A stretch of DNA of 64,000 nt, taken from NCBI GenBank assembly GCA_017640615.1, contig JAEPQK010000004.1, positions 434,001-498,000 of the forward strand, given 5' to 3'. Below, in pieces: positions 9,167 to 18,228 of this stretch. Every line of letters begins with the position of its first letter. The stretch's first letter is position 1. The stretch is from Rhizobiaceae bacterium. GTDB lineage: Bacteria > Pseudomonadota > Alphaproteobacteria > Rhizobiales > Rhizobiaceae. Below the pieces are notes generated by a model, which saw nothing but the letters and a program-made list of their open reading frames with translations, was not told the DNA's origin and ran no database searches. The position numbers and the translations under genes were made by a program.

Positions 9167-9961
9167 TCAGGCCGAATGACGGAAGAGGGCCGAAATCGCC
9201 TGCGGGTTCGTGGTCAGATAACGCATTGCGAGCCGGCGCGGCTCAAGCCATGCCCGATATGCCCATTCCAGCCCGGCTGCCTGCATCCAGCTTGGTGCGC
9301 GGCTGTTCTTGCCCGACAGAAAGTCGAAAAGCCCGCCCGAGGTCTTGATGACGCCGACTTTCGTCAGCCGGTTGATGTTGCGCGCCACAAACTGCTGCTC
9401 CAGCGGAATACCGAGGCCGATCCAAAGAATGTCCGGTGCAGCCTGGTTGATGGCGTCAACGACCTCGCTTTCCTCGTCCTGCGTGAAATAGCCGTTTCGA
9501 CGTCCCGCAAAAACCAGCCGGGGGTAGTCGGAATTGAGTTTCTCGACGGCGCGGCGGTTCACCTCTTCCTTCGCCCCGAGGAAATAGAAGCTGGCGCCCT
9601 TCGCCTGTGCCTCCCGCGCAACCGAATGCACCAGATCGGTGGTGGCGACGCGCTCCGGCAGCGGGTTTTTTGAAAACAGCTTCGAATAGGTGACCATGGG
9701 CATGCCATCGGCATGGATCTGATCGGCCGAGAGCATCAGCTCCAGAAAATCGGGCTCGCTGCCGCACATGGCCAGCACCTGACCGTTGGCTGAGGTGGAA
9801 TAGAACGGCCGCACCTTTTGCCGGCGCCTGGCGATCGCTTCGCGCACAAACGCTTCCGCGGTCGTCGCGAGGTCAGCGCGCACGACCGGAAGCCGCCCCA
9901 GCATCGTTGTTGGCCAATTGGCCATGGGTGTCTGTGTATTGGCTGTCACGTTTTGAACCAT
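9167..9961 (-). CDS. WecG/TagA/CpsF family glycosyltransferase (GT26)
   Basis: A 264-residue protein matching the GT26 pattern. It has FYSTSANGQVLAM, the conserved IHADGMPMV segment, FYFLGAKEEVNRRAVEKL and ILWIGLGIPLEQQFVARN, then SGGLFDFLSGKNSRAPSWMQAAGLEWAYRAWLEPRRL, which is the most conserved part of the family (quoted here as one continuous region near residues 208-243). These enzymes transfer a sugar from a nucleotide donor to an undecaprenyl-linked acceptor at the membrane face. The ATG at 9961 is preferred over a GTG one codon upstream. No clear ribosome site precedes either. The gene is divergent from the SAF-domain oxidoreductase and leads into the GH5 gene. It likely belongs to the neighbouring surface polysaccharide pathway. 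Confidence 0.9.
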   Translation of the reverse strand: MVQNVTANTQTPMANWPTTMLGRLPVVRADLATTAEAFVREAIARRRQKVRPFYSTSANGQVLAMCGSEPDFLELMLSADQIHADGMPMVTYSKLFSKNPLPERVATTDLVHSVAREAQAKGASFYFLGAKEEVNRRAVEKLNSDYPRLVFAGRRNGYFTQDEESEVVDAINQAAPDILWIGLGIPLEQQFVARNINRLTKVGVIKTSGGLFDFLSGKNSRAPSWMQAAGLEWAYRAWLEPRRLAMRYLTTNPQAISALFRHSA

Positions 9962-10139
9962 CACATTGCGTATGGGGAACGTAATGCAATGCCCCTGCCA
10001 TTCAGTGACTTAAACCGTGGATTGTGCCTGCTCTTCAAGTTCATGATTAAGCGAGGGTTAATATGGAGGCAGCGAAGGGCCGCGATTGACAAAGCTGGAC
10101 CGGTCCGCCTTTTGGAGTGCAAAAGCTAAAGGGCATCAC

Positions 10140-11459
10140 ATGACCAACGTTTCCCCGGTGGGGCTCGCCAAGGACCTAGCAATCAGGGCCGACACCGGCA
10201 GGCCGGTTCGCATAGGCCTGATTGGTTGCGGCGAAATGGGTACCGACATCGTCACCCAGGTGGCGCGCATGCGCGGGCTGGAGCTTGCCGTGATCGCCGA
10301 CACTCAGCCGGGCAGGGGGCTCGAAGCTGTATCTGTCGCAGGCCGCGATGCCGATAGCGCTACGACTGCCGACAATGCCAAGGCAGTGCTGGAGGCGATC
10401 GAAGCCGGCAAGACCGCGATTGTCGGCGACCCGCTACTGGCCGCCACCAGCGATCTCGTAGACGTTGTGATCGACGCCACCGGGAAACCGGCGGTCGGCG
10501 CCGAAATCGGCCTCACAGCGATGGAAAACGGCAAACATCTCGTCATGATGAATGTCGAGGCTGACGTCACCATCGGGGCCTATTTGAAAGACGCTGCGCG
10601 TAAGCTCGATGTCGTCTATTCGCTCGGCGCGGGCGACGAGCCGTCATCCTGTATGGAGCTTATCGAGTTCGTGTCGGCGATGGGGCACGACATCGTTGCC
10701 GCTGGCAAGGGCAAGAACAACCCGCTCAATCATGACGCCACGCCGGACGACTACGAGGAAGAGGCGCGCCGCCGCAACATGAACCCGCGCATGCTGGTCG
10801 AGTTCGTGGACGGTTCCAAGACGATGGTGGAAATGGCCGCGATTGCCAACGCGACAGGCCTGGTTCCCGACAAGCCCGGTATGCATGGCCCGGCAGCAAC
10901 GCGCGACGAGCTTTCCTCGGTGCTCTGCCCCGTGGCCGACGGTGGCGTGCTGTCAAGCAAGGGTTGCGTTGACTTCTCTATCGGCAAGGGTGTTGCGCCG
11001 GGTGTCTTCGTCATTGCCGAGATGGATCACCCTCGTCTGCGGGAGCGCATGAACGACCTGAAGCTGGGTGAGGGACCGTATTACACCTTCTTCCGGCCAT
11101 ATCACCTGACCAGCCTCGAAGTACCGCTGACCTGCGCCCGCGCGGTTTTGCATGGCAAGGCCGACATGGTGCCGCTGGACCGGCCGGTCGCGGAAGTCTG
11201 CGCGCTGGCCAAGCGCGATCTCAAGCCAGGTGAGCGGCTCGATGCCATCGGCGAGTATATGTACCGTTCCTGGATAATGACGACCGCTGACGCGCAGGCT
11301 GCTAGGGCCGTGCCTTGCGGACTGCTGGAGGGCGGCAAGGTTATAGCCGCTGTGAAAAAAGGCGAGCTGCTGACGGCTGACAACGTTCGGCCGGACCCGG
11401 ACTCAAAACTGCTTGCTCTGCGCAAGCGACAGGACGAACTGGTGCTGGCTGAGCGGTGA
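10140..11459 (+). CDS. NAD(P)-dependent oxidoreductase with C-terminal SAF domain (COG4091-like)
   Basis: A 439-residue protein with an N-terminal Rossmann fold (RIGLIGCGEMGTDIVTQVARM, glycine-rich nucleotide turn) like homoserine dehydrogenase. A middle domain contains VIDATGKPAVGAEIG and SLGAGDEPSSCMELIEF. The C-terminal SAF-type segment is GLLEGGKVIAAVKKGELLTADNV. This arrangement is that of the predicted homoserine-dehydrogenase-like group with a SAF domain, some of which occur in sugar or polyol catabolism. It is too divergent to be called the true threonine-pathway enzyme. The ATG at 10140 is used; a TTG 18 codons upstream is unlikely. The gene stands alone between the polysaccharide locus and proC, so the context gives no substrate. 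Confidence 0.75.
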   Translation: MTNVSPVGLAKDLAIRADTGRPVRIGLIGCGEMGTDIVTQVARMRGLELAVIADTQPGRGLEAVSVAGRDADSATTADNAKAVLEAIEAGKTAIVGDPLLAATSDLVDVVIDATGKPAVGAEIGLTAMENGKHLVMMNVEADVTIGAYLKDAARKLDVVYSLGAGDEPSSCMELIEFVSAMGHDIVAAGKGKNNPLNHDATPDDYEEEARRRNMNPRMLVEFVDGSKTMVEMAAIANATGLVPDKPGMHGPAATRDELSSVLCPVADGGVLSSKGCVDFSIGKGVAPGVFVIAEMDHPRLRERMNDLKLGEGPYYTFFRPYHLTSLEVPLTCARAVLHGKADMVPLDRPVAEVCALAKRDLKPGERLDAIGEYMYRSWIMTTADAQAARAVPCGLLEGGKVIAAVKKGELLTADNVRPDPDSKLLALRKRQDELVLAER

Positions 11460-11475
11460 TGGCGCAGGCCAAGCG

Positions 11476-11506
11476 CCCTCGCCCTTCGACAGGCTCAGGA
11501 TGAGGG
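11476..11506. repeat. Rhizobiales-type extragenic palindrome, short form
   Basis: CCCTC (11476-11480) and GAGGG (11502-11506) bracket CTTCGACAGGCTCAGGAT. This wording is familiar from many alphaproteobacterial intergenic spaces. It shares CCTTCGA and CTCAGGATGAGG with the longer element at 36599-36638, so the two look like members of one dispersed family. It lies in the 124-base space between two convergent genes. Confidence 0.6.
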
Positions 11507-11583
11507 CTGCTGGGCGGCTGCGCCAGTCCTCCTAACTTGTCCTAGTGGTGGGTTTGCCAGGCCATATCGAGACGGCCAGCTCC

Positions 11584-12393
11584 CTACTTCCCCAATTCCA
11601 ATGACCGCGCTCGCGCAGCTTCAATGGCCTCGTCCACCAGCTTGCCCATCGGGCCCATCAAAACGTCAAGCGCCGCAGCGGTGGTGCCGTTGGGGCTGGT
11701 GACTTGTTCTCTCAGCCGAGACGGTGGGTCCTCGCTGGCGGCGGCAAGCGAAGCCGCGCCACAGGCCGTTTGCATGGCGAGTTTCGCCGCTGTTTTTGAA
11801 GGCAGGCCTGCCTTCTCGCCCGCAGCCGTCAGGCATTCGATGAAATGGAACAGATAGGCAGGGCCAGAGCCGGACAAGGCCGTGACGGCGTGCATCAGCT
11901 CTTCATCGTCGATGGTTTCGACCATGCCGGAGGCGGAGAGCAGCAGCTTCACCGCTTCGAGTATTGCAGGCGCGACATGAGCATTGGCGTAAACCACCAT
12001 CATGCCCTTGCCGATGGCTGCCGGCGTGTTGGGCATGCAGCGGATGATCGCCGTGTTTGCGCCCAGCGCGCCTTCAAGCGTGGAAACCGGCGTTCCCGCG
12101 GCGATTGAAACGAATGTCGCGCCGGCCTGCGCATAGCCGCGATAGTTGCTGGCGACTTCGGCGATAACCTGCGGCTTGACGGCCAGTATGACGATGGCGT
12201 CGGCAGAGGGCGAAAGCTCGTCCGCTGCGCTCAGCGTGTTCACGCCAAGTTCGCCGGCTCGCGCTAGCAGCTCTTCCGATGGTTCCACCACATCGACCTG
12301 CTCCGGCTTCAGTCGGCCGGCCTCAATCCAGCCTTTGAGCATGGCGCGGCCCATATTGCCGCAGCCGACCAACACAACGCGCTTTACCGCCAT
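11584..12393 (-). CDS. proC: Pyrroline-5-carboxylate reductase
   Basis: A 269-residue enzyme reducing 1-pyrroline-5-carboxylate to L-proline with NAD(P)H, the last step of proline synthesis in the cytoplasm. The N-terminal Rossmann motif is VVLVGCGNMGRAMLKGW. Further family marks are VILAVKPQ, IIRCMPNTPAAIG and the C-terminal signature ALSGSGPAYLFHFIECL followed by TSPNGTT. The start at 12393 is supported by GGAGG 7 bases upstream. An in-frame extension to 12531 would run into the divergent folD leader and is rejected. Length is normal for the family. The divergent spacing to folD (195 bases) probably holds both promoters. Confidence 0.95.
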   Translation of the reverse strand: MAVKRVVLVGCGNMGRAMLKGWIEAGRLKPEQVDVVEPSEELLARAGELGVNTLSAADELSPSADAIVILAVKPQVIAEVASNYRGYAQAGATFVSIAAGTPVSTLEGALGANTAIIRCMPNTPAAIGKGMMVVYANAHVAPAILEAVKLLLSASGMVETIDDEELMHAVTALSGSGPAYLFHFIECLTAAGEKAGLPSKTAAKLAMQTACGAASLAAASEDPPSRLREQVTSPNGTTAAALDVLMGPMGKLVDEAIEAARARSLELGK

Positions 12394-12587
12394 ATCGAAC
12401 CTCCGTTTGGTCCGTTGGTTACAGAGGCGTCGCGTTGGAAGCAATCGTCTCTTGGCGCGCCATGCCTGACGAGACGCGCTGCGGGCGATGACGTGTCGGA
12501 TATGAGCGGCAAAAGGGCGTTCCCTTGTCATTGCATTCGCCAGGCATCGGCAATATGCCGCGAGGGCAGGCAGGAGGAGCGCAAGAC

Positions 12588-13484
12588 ATGGCCGAAATCA
12601 TCGACGGCAAGGCGGTCGCCGATAGCGTGGTGGCGCAGGTAACCGATGCGACTGCGGCGCTTGCCGGTTCCGGTATCAAACCCGGCCTGGCCGTCGTGCT
12701 GGTCGGCGAAGATCCCGCAAGCCAAGTCTATGTCGGCTCCAAAAGCCGTCGTGCCAAGGAATGCGGCTTCCACTCCGTGCAGCACGATCTCGATGCCGCG
12801 ACTACGCAGGATGCACTGTTGGCATTGATCGGTGAGCTGAATGCAGATCCCGCGATCCACGGTATCCTGGTACAGCTTCCGCTGCCCGCCCATATTGACG
12901 CCGATGCCGTGATCCAGGCGATCTCGCCCGACAAGGACGTGGACGGTTTCCACTACATCAATGTCGGCCGGCTCGTCACCGGTGCGCTGGAAAGCGCCTT
13001 CGTGCCTTGCACTCCGGCCGGCTGCATGCTGATGATCGAGCGAGTGCGCGGACGGGACCTGACCGGGCTTTCGGCTGTCGTTGTGGGCCGCTCCAATATC
13101 GTCGGCAAGCCGATGGCAAACCTGCTTCTGTCGGCAAACGCGACCGTAACGATTGCACATAGCCGCACAGCTGATCTGCCGGCAGTTGCGCGCGGCGCGG
13201 ACATTCTGGTGGCCGCAGTCGGTCGGCCGGAAATGGTAAAGGGCGATTGGGTAAAGCCGGGCGCTACGGTAATCGACGTCGGCATCAACCGAATCCCTGC
13301 GCCCGAAAAGGGCGATGGCAAGACGCGGCTTGTCGGAGATGTCGCATTCGCTGAAGCCGAGAAAGTCGCAGGCGCGATTACACCTGTGCCAGGCGGTGTC
13401 GGCCCCATGACGATAGCGATGCTGATGGCGGCGACGGTGACCTCGGCCTATCGCGCGGCAGGGCGCGAACCGCCGCGTTTCTAG
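12588..13484 (+). CDS. folD: Bifunctional methylenetetrahydrofolate dehydrogenase/cyclohydrolase
   Basis: A 298-residue enzyme of one-carbon metabolism that oxidises 5,10-methylene-THF to methenyl-THF with NADP and hydrolyses it to 10-formyl-THF. The family signatures are clear: [22 protein letters not shown] (catalytic lysine in the YVGSK part), [43 protein letters not shown] for the dinucleotide fold, and the C-terminal [15 protein letters not shown]. The ATG at 12588 has AGGAGG upstream at good distance. Length and motifs are complete, so this is a functional copy. It is divergent from proC and followed after 76 bases by an AraC-type regulator on the same strand, which need not be co-transcribed. 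Confidence 0.96.
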   Translation: MAEIIDGKAVADSVVAQVTDATAALAGSGIKPGLAVVLVGEDPASQVYVGSKSRRAKECGFHSVQHDLDAATTQDALLALIGELNADPAIHGILVQLPLPAHIDADAVIQAISPDKDVDGFHYINVGRLVTGALESAFVPCTPAGCMLMIERVRGRDLTGLSAVVVGRSNIVGKPMANLLLSANATVTIAHSRTADLPAVARGADILVAAVGRPEMVKGDWVKPGATVIDVGINRIPAPEKGDGKTRLVGDVAFAEAEKVAGAITPVPGGVGPMTIAMLMAATVTSAYRAAGREPPRF

Positions 13485-13560
13485 TCTGTCTTTCTGGACC
13501 ATCAGCCGGCGCAAAACCGTATCTGGTCCGCCCTCAAGCAATCGGCTAGAACCGGCGGCC

Positions 13561-14523
13561 ATGAATAATCCCGCGCAAGCCGGCAGCCATTTCGCGTTCC
13601 TGCTGGTCGACAAGTTTTCGATGTTTTCGCTTGCCGCGGCGATCGACACCGTGCGCGCGGCGAACCGCGCTATTGGATACGACTATTATTCCTGGACCAC
13701 GGTTTCGGTGGACGGCGAGGCCGTGATGGCTTCCAACGGCCTGCCGATCAAGATCGACTACGCCGTCAGCGACATGCCCCGCGCCGACATCCTGTTCGTC
13801 TGTGTGGGTCTGACGACGGAGTTTCCCGGAAAGAGCAAGCTGCTTGGCGCGTTGCGCAGCTGGGGCCGTCGCGGCGGTGCGCTGGGTGGACTCTCCGTCG
13901 GCGCGCAGCTCCTGGCCGAAGCAGGTCTTCTCGACGGATATCGCTGCACGATCCACTGGGAAAATCGGGCAGGTTTCAAGGAGAACTTCCCGGAGATCGA
14001 ATGCACGGGCGGCGTCTACGAGATCGACCGCAAGCGCTATACCTGTGCCGGCGGCACGACCTCGATCGATCTGATGTTGGAGATCGTGCGCGCGGAATTC
14101 GGTGCGAGTGTCGCCAACGAAATCGCCAACCAGTTCCAGCATGAGCGCATCCGCACTGCGAGCGACCGGCAGCGGATCGGCCCGGAGCGCGACCTGACCG
14201 GCAAATCTGACAAGCTGCGACGGATCGTGGAACTAATGGCCGATAATCTCGACGAGCCGCTTTCGGCTGGTGAGCTGGCGAAATCGGCCGAGCTGTCCGT
14301 GCGGCAGGTGGAGCGCCTTTTTCTGCGCCATCTCAACATGACACCCGGGCGCTACTACATGCGGCTGCGGCTCGAGCGCGCACGAGAGCTACTGCGCCAG
14401 ACCAACATGCCGATCCTCGACATCGCGATCGCGACCGGCTTCACCTCGCACTCCTATTTCGCCCAGAGCTACCGGCTGCAATTCGGCCGCCCGCCCAGCG
14501 AGGAACGCCGGACGACGTACTGA
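13561..14523 (+). CDS. GlxA-type AraC family transcriptional regulator
   Basis: A 320-residue protein with an N-terminal DJ-1/PfpI-like domain (FAFLLVDKFSMFSLAAAID, then GALGGLSVGAQLLAEAGLLDGYRCTIHWE) and a C-terminal AraC helix-turn-helix pair from about residue 218 (LSAGELAKSAELSVRQVERLF ... DIAIATGFTSHSYFAQSYR). The cysteine of catalytic DJ-1 proteins is replaced in GGLSVGAQ, as in GlxA regulators, so the domain should sense a ligand rather than catalyse. Members of this group often control amino-acid, choline or polyamine-related catabolism. No linked catabolic operon lies beside it here, so the target is unknown. The ATG at 13561 lacks a strong ribosome site. Confidence 0.88.
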   Translation: MNNPAQAGSHFAFLLVDKFSMFSLAAAIDTVRAANRAIGYDYYSWTTVSVDGEAVMASNGLPIKIDYAVSDMPRADILFVCVGLTTEFPGKSKLLGALRSWGRRGGALGGLSVGAQLLAEAGLLDGYRCTIHWENRAGFKENFPEIECTGGVYEIDRKRYTCAGGTTSIDLMLEIVRAEFGASVANEIANQFQHERIRTASDRQRIGPERDLTGKSDKLRRIVELMADNLDEPLSAGELAKSAELSVRQVERLFLRHLNMTPGRYYMRLRLERARELLRQTNMPILDIAIATGFTSHSYFAQSYRLQFGRPPSEERRTTY

Positions 14524-14657
14524 GTGTACAATGAGCCGCGTGGTACTCCGCCCCGTGGTTGTAGCGAGCAGCGGGTCGCTTTACATTCCTCTTATTAGCT
14601 GGCTACTGACACCACAGCGGGTGCCGAACTCGGGCATTGGGAGGTGGAAGCTGAATA

Positions 14658-16049
14658 TTGCTGTCAGATGACGCGCGCAAATTGCTCGATTCGTACCCCG
14701 AAGCCTGCGCGGTAGTTGATCCTTCGGGACACATAGTCGCCGTCAATCGCGCCTGGGTCGAATTTTGTGCCGCGAATGACGGAGCGCCATCAAGCTATAT
14801 TGGCAGCAACTATTTCGGCATCTGCGAAGCCGCGACAGGGGATGGCGTCGCAATGGCAAGGCCAGTGGCAGCCGGAATTCGTGCCGTCCACGCGGGTACT
14901 CCAGAGTACCGAAGCGAATATCCGTGCCACAGTCCTACGGAAAGGCGTTGGTTCGAGTTGATTGCGCGACCCTACGAGTCGGACAAAATCAAATATGCGC
15001 TAGTGCTGCATCGAAACGTAACTGCACGCCGAATTATCCAGGATGAAATTGCTGCGGCACGCGCTAGCGCCGATGAGATGGCCGCCCTGGTTGCAACATC
15101 GACCGACGCCATTATCAGCTTCGATCTCTCGGGTCGCATCTTGAGTTGGAACAGAGCCGCGACTGAAACGTACGGCTATTCGCCCGGTGAAATTACTGGC
15201 TGCTCGATTGAACAGCTACATCCGAGCGATTGGCCGATGACGGTTGGCGAATATGTGGACGACATTATCGCCGGCGACCTGGTTCATTTTGAGATGGCCG
15301 GTGTCACGAAATCTGGCGTGAGAAAAGACATTGCTGTAAGCGCAGCCCCAATTCGGACGGCGGACGGCGAGGTGGTCGCAATATCGAATATCCATCGCGA
15401 CATCACGCAGGATAAACGGAACGCGGAGCACCAGCGTTTTATAACGCAGGAGCTCAGCCATCGGACCAAGAACCTCCTGACCGTAATTTCGGCAATTGAG
15501 CGCCAAACTGCCGCAAAGGCGACGTCCATTGACGAGTTTCACGAGCAGTACTCGGCGCGCATCTCCGCTCTACTTGCATCCCATAATCTTCTGGTAGCCG
15601 CCGATTGGGAGCAGGTTTTGTTCAGCGATCTGGCCAGACAACAACTCGAGGCGTTCGTTGGGCAGGGCGCCCACAATGTAACGATCGAAGGTCCCGCGGT
15701 AAGACTAAATGCCGAACTGGTTCAACTGGTCGGTATGTGCTTCCACGAACTCGCGACAAATGCAGCCAAATATGGCGTGCTGAGAGACACGTCAGGCCAT
15801 CTCGAGTTGCGATGGCGTGTCGCTGACCAGAACGGCGGGCAGGAATTGCTGATTGAATGGACCGAATCCGGTCTGGATCTGCCGCCGACAGAGGCCAAGT
15901 TAACGGGATTCGGTCACACCGTTGTTACTAAGCTCATTATGCAGTTCGCATCGGCGGATGTCGAATATCGCGTGTCACCGTCAGGCGTGTACTGGTCGGT
16001 ATCCTTACCCTCAAACTTGTTCGAGGTTGGCGACGAACTGGCAGACTAG
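14658..16049 (+). CDS. PAS-PAS HWE-family sensor histidine kinase (orphan)
   Basis: A soluble 463-residue kinase. A PAS-like domain spans about residues 8-125 and a second PAS about 135-250 (STDAIISFDLSGRILSWNRAATETYGYSPGEI). The HWE phosphoacceptor block follows with H268 in ELSHRTKNLLTVISAI. The ATPase domain carries the HWE-specific CFHELATNAAKYG and the WxE motif in LIEWTESG. HWE kinases are abundant in Rhizobiales and are often light, redox or general-stress sensors. No receiver or regulator gene is adjacent. The start appears to be TTG at 14658 with GGAGG about 12 bases upstream; no ATG is near, so the N-terminus is uncertain. Two sample lines give 53 and 58 percent G+C against 70 percent in a line of the preceding gene, hinting at a different origin. 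Confidence 0.85.
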   Translation: MLSDDARKLLDSYPEACAVVDPSGHIVAVNRAWVEFCAANDGAPSSYIGSNYFGICEAATGDGVAMARPVAAGIRAVHAGTPEYRSEYPCHSPTERRWFELIARPYESDKIKYALVLHRNVTARRIIQDEIAAARASADEMAALVATSTDAIISFDLSGRILSWNRAATETYGYSPGEITGCSIEQLHPSDWPMTVGEYVDDIIAGDLVHFEMAGVTKSGVRKDIAVSAAPIRTADGEVVAISNIHRDITQDKRNAEHQRFITQELSHRTKNLLTVISAIERQTAAKATSIDEFHEQYSARISALLASHNLLVAADWEQVLFSDLARQQLEAFVGQGAHNVTIEGPAVRLNAELVQLVGMCFHELATNAAKYGVLRDTSGHLELRWRVADQNGGQELLIEWTESGLDLPPTEAKLTGFGHTVVTKLIMQFASADVEYRVSPSGVYWSVSLPSNLFEVGDELAD

Positions 16050-16078
16050 TGCCACTGCTTGTTTCGAATCAGCACTCG

Positions 16079-16888
16079 CTACTCCCGCCTGAGATAAATC
16101 CACAGTGTCAGTGGGGCGAGCAGCAGCGTCAGCGTCACGGGTGCGATGAGCGCAAGGCCGATTTCGGTCGCAGTGATGCCGCCGCCCATGAAGCCGCGCA
16201 GGGCCGTGGTCATCAGCGATACTGGGTTGACCTCGACAAAGGCACGCAGCCAGCCGGGCATCGTCACCGGTTCCACCATGATATTTGAGGCAAAGACCAG
16301 CGGGAACAGGAAGCTGAAGCCCACGGTCATCACCGTGGTCGGCGTGCGGATGAGCAGGCCCAGAACGATGAATACCCAGCCCATGCCGAAGCCAATAGCG
16401 ATCAACATGGTGAATGCGCCAATGACGCCGGGTAGACCCGCCTCCGGCCGGTAGCCAAGGATCAGCCCGATGGTGAGAATGATCAGGCCGGCAATCAGAT
16501 GGCGCAGAATATCGCCCACCATCAGCCCGGCGAAAGGCGCCAGAGCCCAGATCGGCAGCGAGCGGAAGCGGTCGAACAGTCCTTTGCTGAGATCGGTCGA
16601 CAGTCCCATGCCGGAGTAGACCGAGTTGAAGACCACTGTCTGCACCAGAATGCCGGGCAGAAAGAACTGCAGATAATCGGACGTAGAGCCTGCAAGCGCG
16701 CCGCCGAACACAAAGGTGAAAAGCAGCGTGAACATGATCGGTGTCATCACCAGATCGAACATCTGCTCGGGTACGTGCTTGAACTTGAGCATTGCCCGCC
16801 AGCCGAACACCAGCGCATTGGATGCGGCGGAGGAAGATGGCGGACGGTTCGCGCCTCCAGCGTTCAGGATCGCGTCTATGTCGCTCAT
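16079..16888 (-). CDS. ABC-2 type permease, DrrB-like
   Basis: A 269-residue membrane protein with six predicted helices (first VMTPIMFTLLFTFVFGGALAG, last LALIAPVTLTLLLAPLTLWI). The conserved ABC-2 linker GMGLSTDLSKGLFDRFRSLPI and FLFPLVFASNIMVEPVTMPGWLRAFVEVNPVS are typical of the daunorubicin-resistance DrrB group. It should form the channel of a drug or lipid-like exporter together with the ATPase encoded just upstream, whose stop overlaps this start by 4 bases. The two genes are complete and form a minimal two-gene exporter. No biosynthetic genes are nearby, so the exported compound is unknown. Confidence 0.88.
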   Translation of the reverse strand: MSDIDAILNAGGANRPPSSSAASNALVFGWRAMLKFKHVPEQMFDLVMTPIMFTLLFTFVFGGALAGSTSDYLQFFLPGILVQTVVFNSVYSGMGLSTDLSKGLFDRFRSLPIWALAPFAGLMVGDILRHLIAGLIILTIGLILGYRPEAGLPGVIGAFTMLIAIGFGMGWVFIVLGLLIRTPTTVMTVGFSFLFPLVFASNIMVEPVTMPGWLRAFVEVNPVSLMTTALRGFMGGGITATEIGLALIAPVTLTLLLAPLTLWIYLRRE

Positions 16889-17895
16889 GGTCGTTCCCCT
16901 TCCTGCGTGTCCGTGCTCTCGGCGGGGTGGCCGGTCAGCGCGAAAAACACATCGTCCAAGCTGGGCTGTCCCATCGAATAATCGGTGAGTTCGATTCCGG
17001 CAGCGAGCAGTTTGCCGACCGCCGCATTGGCCGCGTTGGCCGAGTTTGCGAGCACGGAAACCTGACCGCCTTCGACATTGCGGTGCGGGTCTGAAGCGAG
17101 CGCGTCGGCGAGCAGCGCAACTGCCGCGTCAGCTTGCGCGGGGTCAACTAGGGTTACATTCAGGAAACCGGACCCGGTGGCCGCCTTGAGTTCGCGGCTG
17201 GTGCCCTCGGCAATTTTGCGGCCGTGGTCGATCACCGCGATGCGAGCGGCGAGTTGGTCGGCCTCGTCGAGATATTGCGTGGTCAATAGAATCGTGACGC
17301 CGGCACCGGCCAGACGACGGATCATGCGCCAGACATCCTGCCGCGCCTTCGGGTCGAGCCCGGTCGTCGGTTCGTCCAGAAACAACACGCCCGGCGTCAC
17401 GATCAGCGACGCGGCGATGTCGAGCCTGCGGCGCATGCCGCCCGAATAGTCCTTCACCTGTTTGTGTGCTGCGTCGGCAAGGTTGAACGCAGCCAGCAGG
17501 TCGTTAGCGCGCCGAGTGGCCTGCCGCCCGCGAAATCCCCATAGACGCGCAAGCAGCACCATGTTTTCGCGTCCGGTCAGGTCTTCGTCGAGTGAAGCGA
17601 ATTGGCCGGTCATCGCGATTGCCGACCGCACTGCACCGGGTTCGGCGACGAGGTCATGCCCCATCACGGTTGCAGTGCCGCTGTCGGGCCGAGAGAGCGT
17701 GGCCAGCATGCGCATGAAGGTCGTCTTGCCGGCTCCGTTGGGGCCGAGGATAGCGAAGATCGTGCCGCGCGGAACGTCCAGATCGATGCCGTCGACCGCT
17801 TTTACATCGCCGAAATGTTTGACCAGTCCGCGCGCCGAAATAGCCGTCGCTGGCGATCGCCCGGGATCATTTGTTGGGGAAGCCGTGTTGGTCAA
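16885..17895 (-). CDS. ABC transporter ATP-binding protein, DrrA-like
   Basis: A 336-residue ATPase. Walker A is GPNGAGKTT near residue 50, the Q-loop lies near MTGQFASLDEDLTGREN, the signature is YSGGMRRRLDIA and Walker B is LFLDEPTTGLD, followed by the switch histidine region TQYLDEADQLA. The C-terminal 90 residues (after GTSRELKA) match the extra domain of DrrA-type ATPases, ending in YSMGQPSLDDVFFALTGHPAE, a hallmark of that subfamily. It powers the adjacent DrrB-like permease. The frame appears to start with TTG at 17895, since no ATG is available before the first beta strand; upstream GGA is weak. Function as drug, antibiotic or lipid exporter is a family-level inference. Confidence 0.88.
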   Translation of the reverse strand: MTNTASPTNDPGRSPATAISARGLVKHFGDVKAVDGIDLDVPRGTIFAILGPNGAGKTTFMRMLATLSRPDSGTATVMGHDLVAEPGAVRSAIAMTGQFASLDEDLTGRENMVLLARLWGFRGRQATRRANDLLAAFNLADAAHKQVKDYSGGMRRRLDIAASLIVTPGVLFLDEPTTGLDPKARQDVWRMIRRLAGAGVTILLTTQYLDEADQLAARIAVIDHGRKIAEGTSRELKAATGSGFLNVTLVDPAQADAAVALLADALASDPHRNVEGGQVSVLANSANAANAAVGKLLAAGIELTDYSMGQPSLDDVFFALTGHPAESTDTQEGERP

Positions 17896-18228
17896 TGTAT
17901 TAGTTCCAGCGTCGGTGTGGCGCGCCTGTTTGCATCAGGCTCCGCGTCGCGTCGAGTGCGTCGCTTCATTCTACTGACACCAAGGACGGTTGGTGGCCGC
18001 CAACTCCGACAACGGCAATATTGATGTAGTCCACTTCTTGGGCACCCCTAGCGCGCGACGCGGTGCAGAAGGCGCGGGGCAGAGCGACCACAGTCCCATG
18101 AGAGGCCGCTTCGGTCATGGGTAGTGACACACAATGTTTATCGTCGGGCCACTGTCGTTTGGCCGCGGCTGACCTAGTATTGTCCTGGTCTGCCCGGAGG
18201 CAGACAGGCTCTGGGAGGAGATTGCCTT
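17896..18228. other. Intergenic region with a leader hairpin
   Basis: A 333-base space between divergently oriented genes. The only clear element is a perfect 7-bp hairpin, GTCTGCC (18188-18194) and GGCAGAC (18199-18205) with loop CGGA. It sits just before the ribosome site (GGGAGGAG) of the CHRD gene and may stabilise its mRNA. No gene was recognised in the remainder. Confidence 0.45.

Noticed and set aside
12528..13649. A 373-codon open frame antisense to folD
   Set aside because: Antisense shadow; the folD frame is complete and well supported.
16079..17895. DrrAB as part of an antibiotic biosynthesis cluster
   Set aside because: No biosynthetic genes surround the pair; it is a stand-alone exporter.
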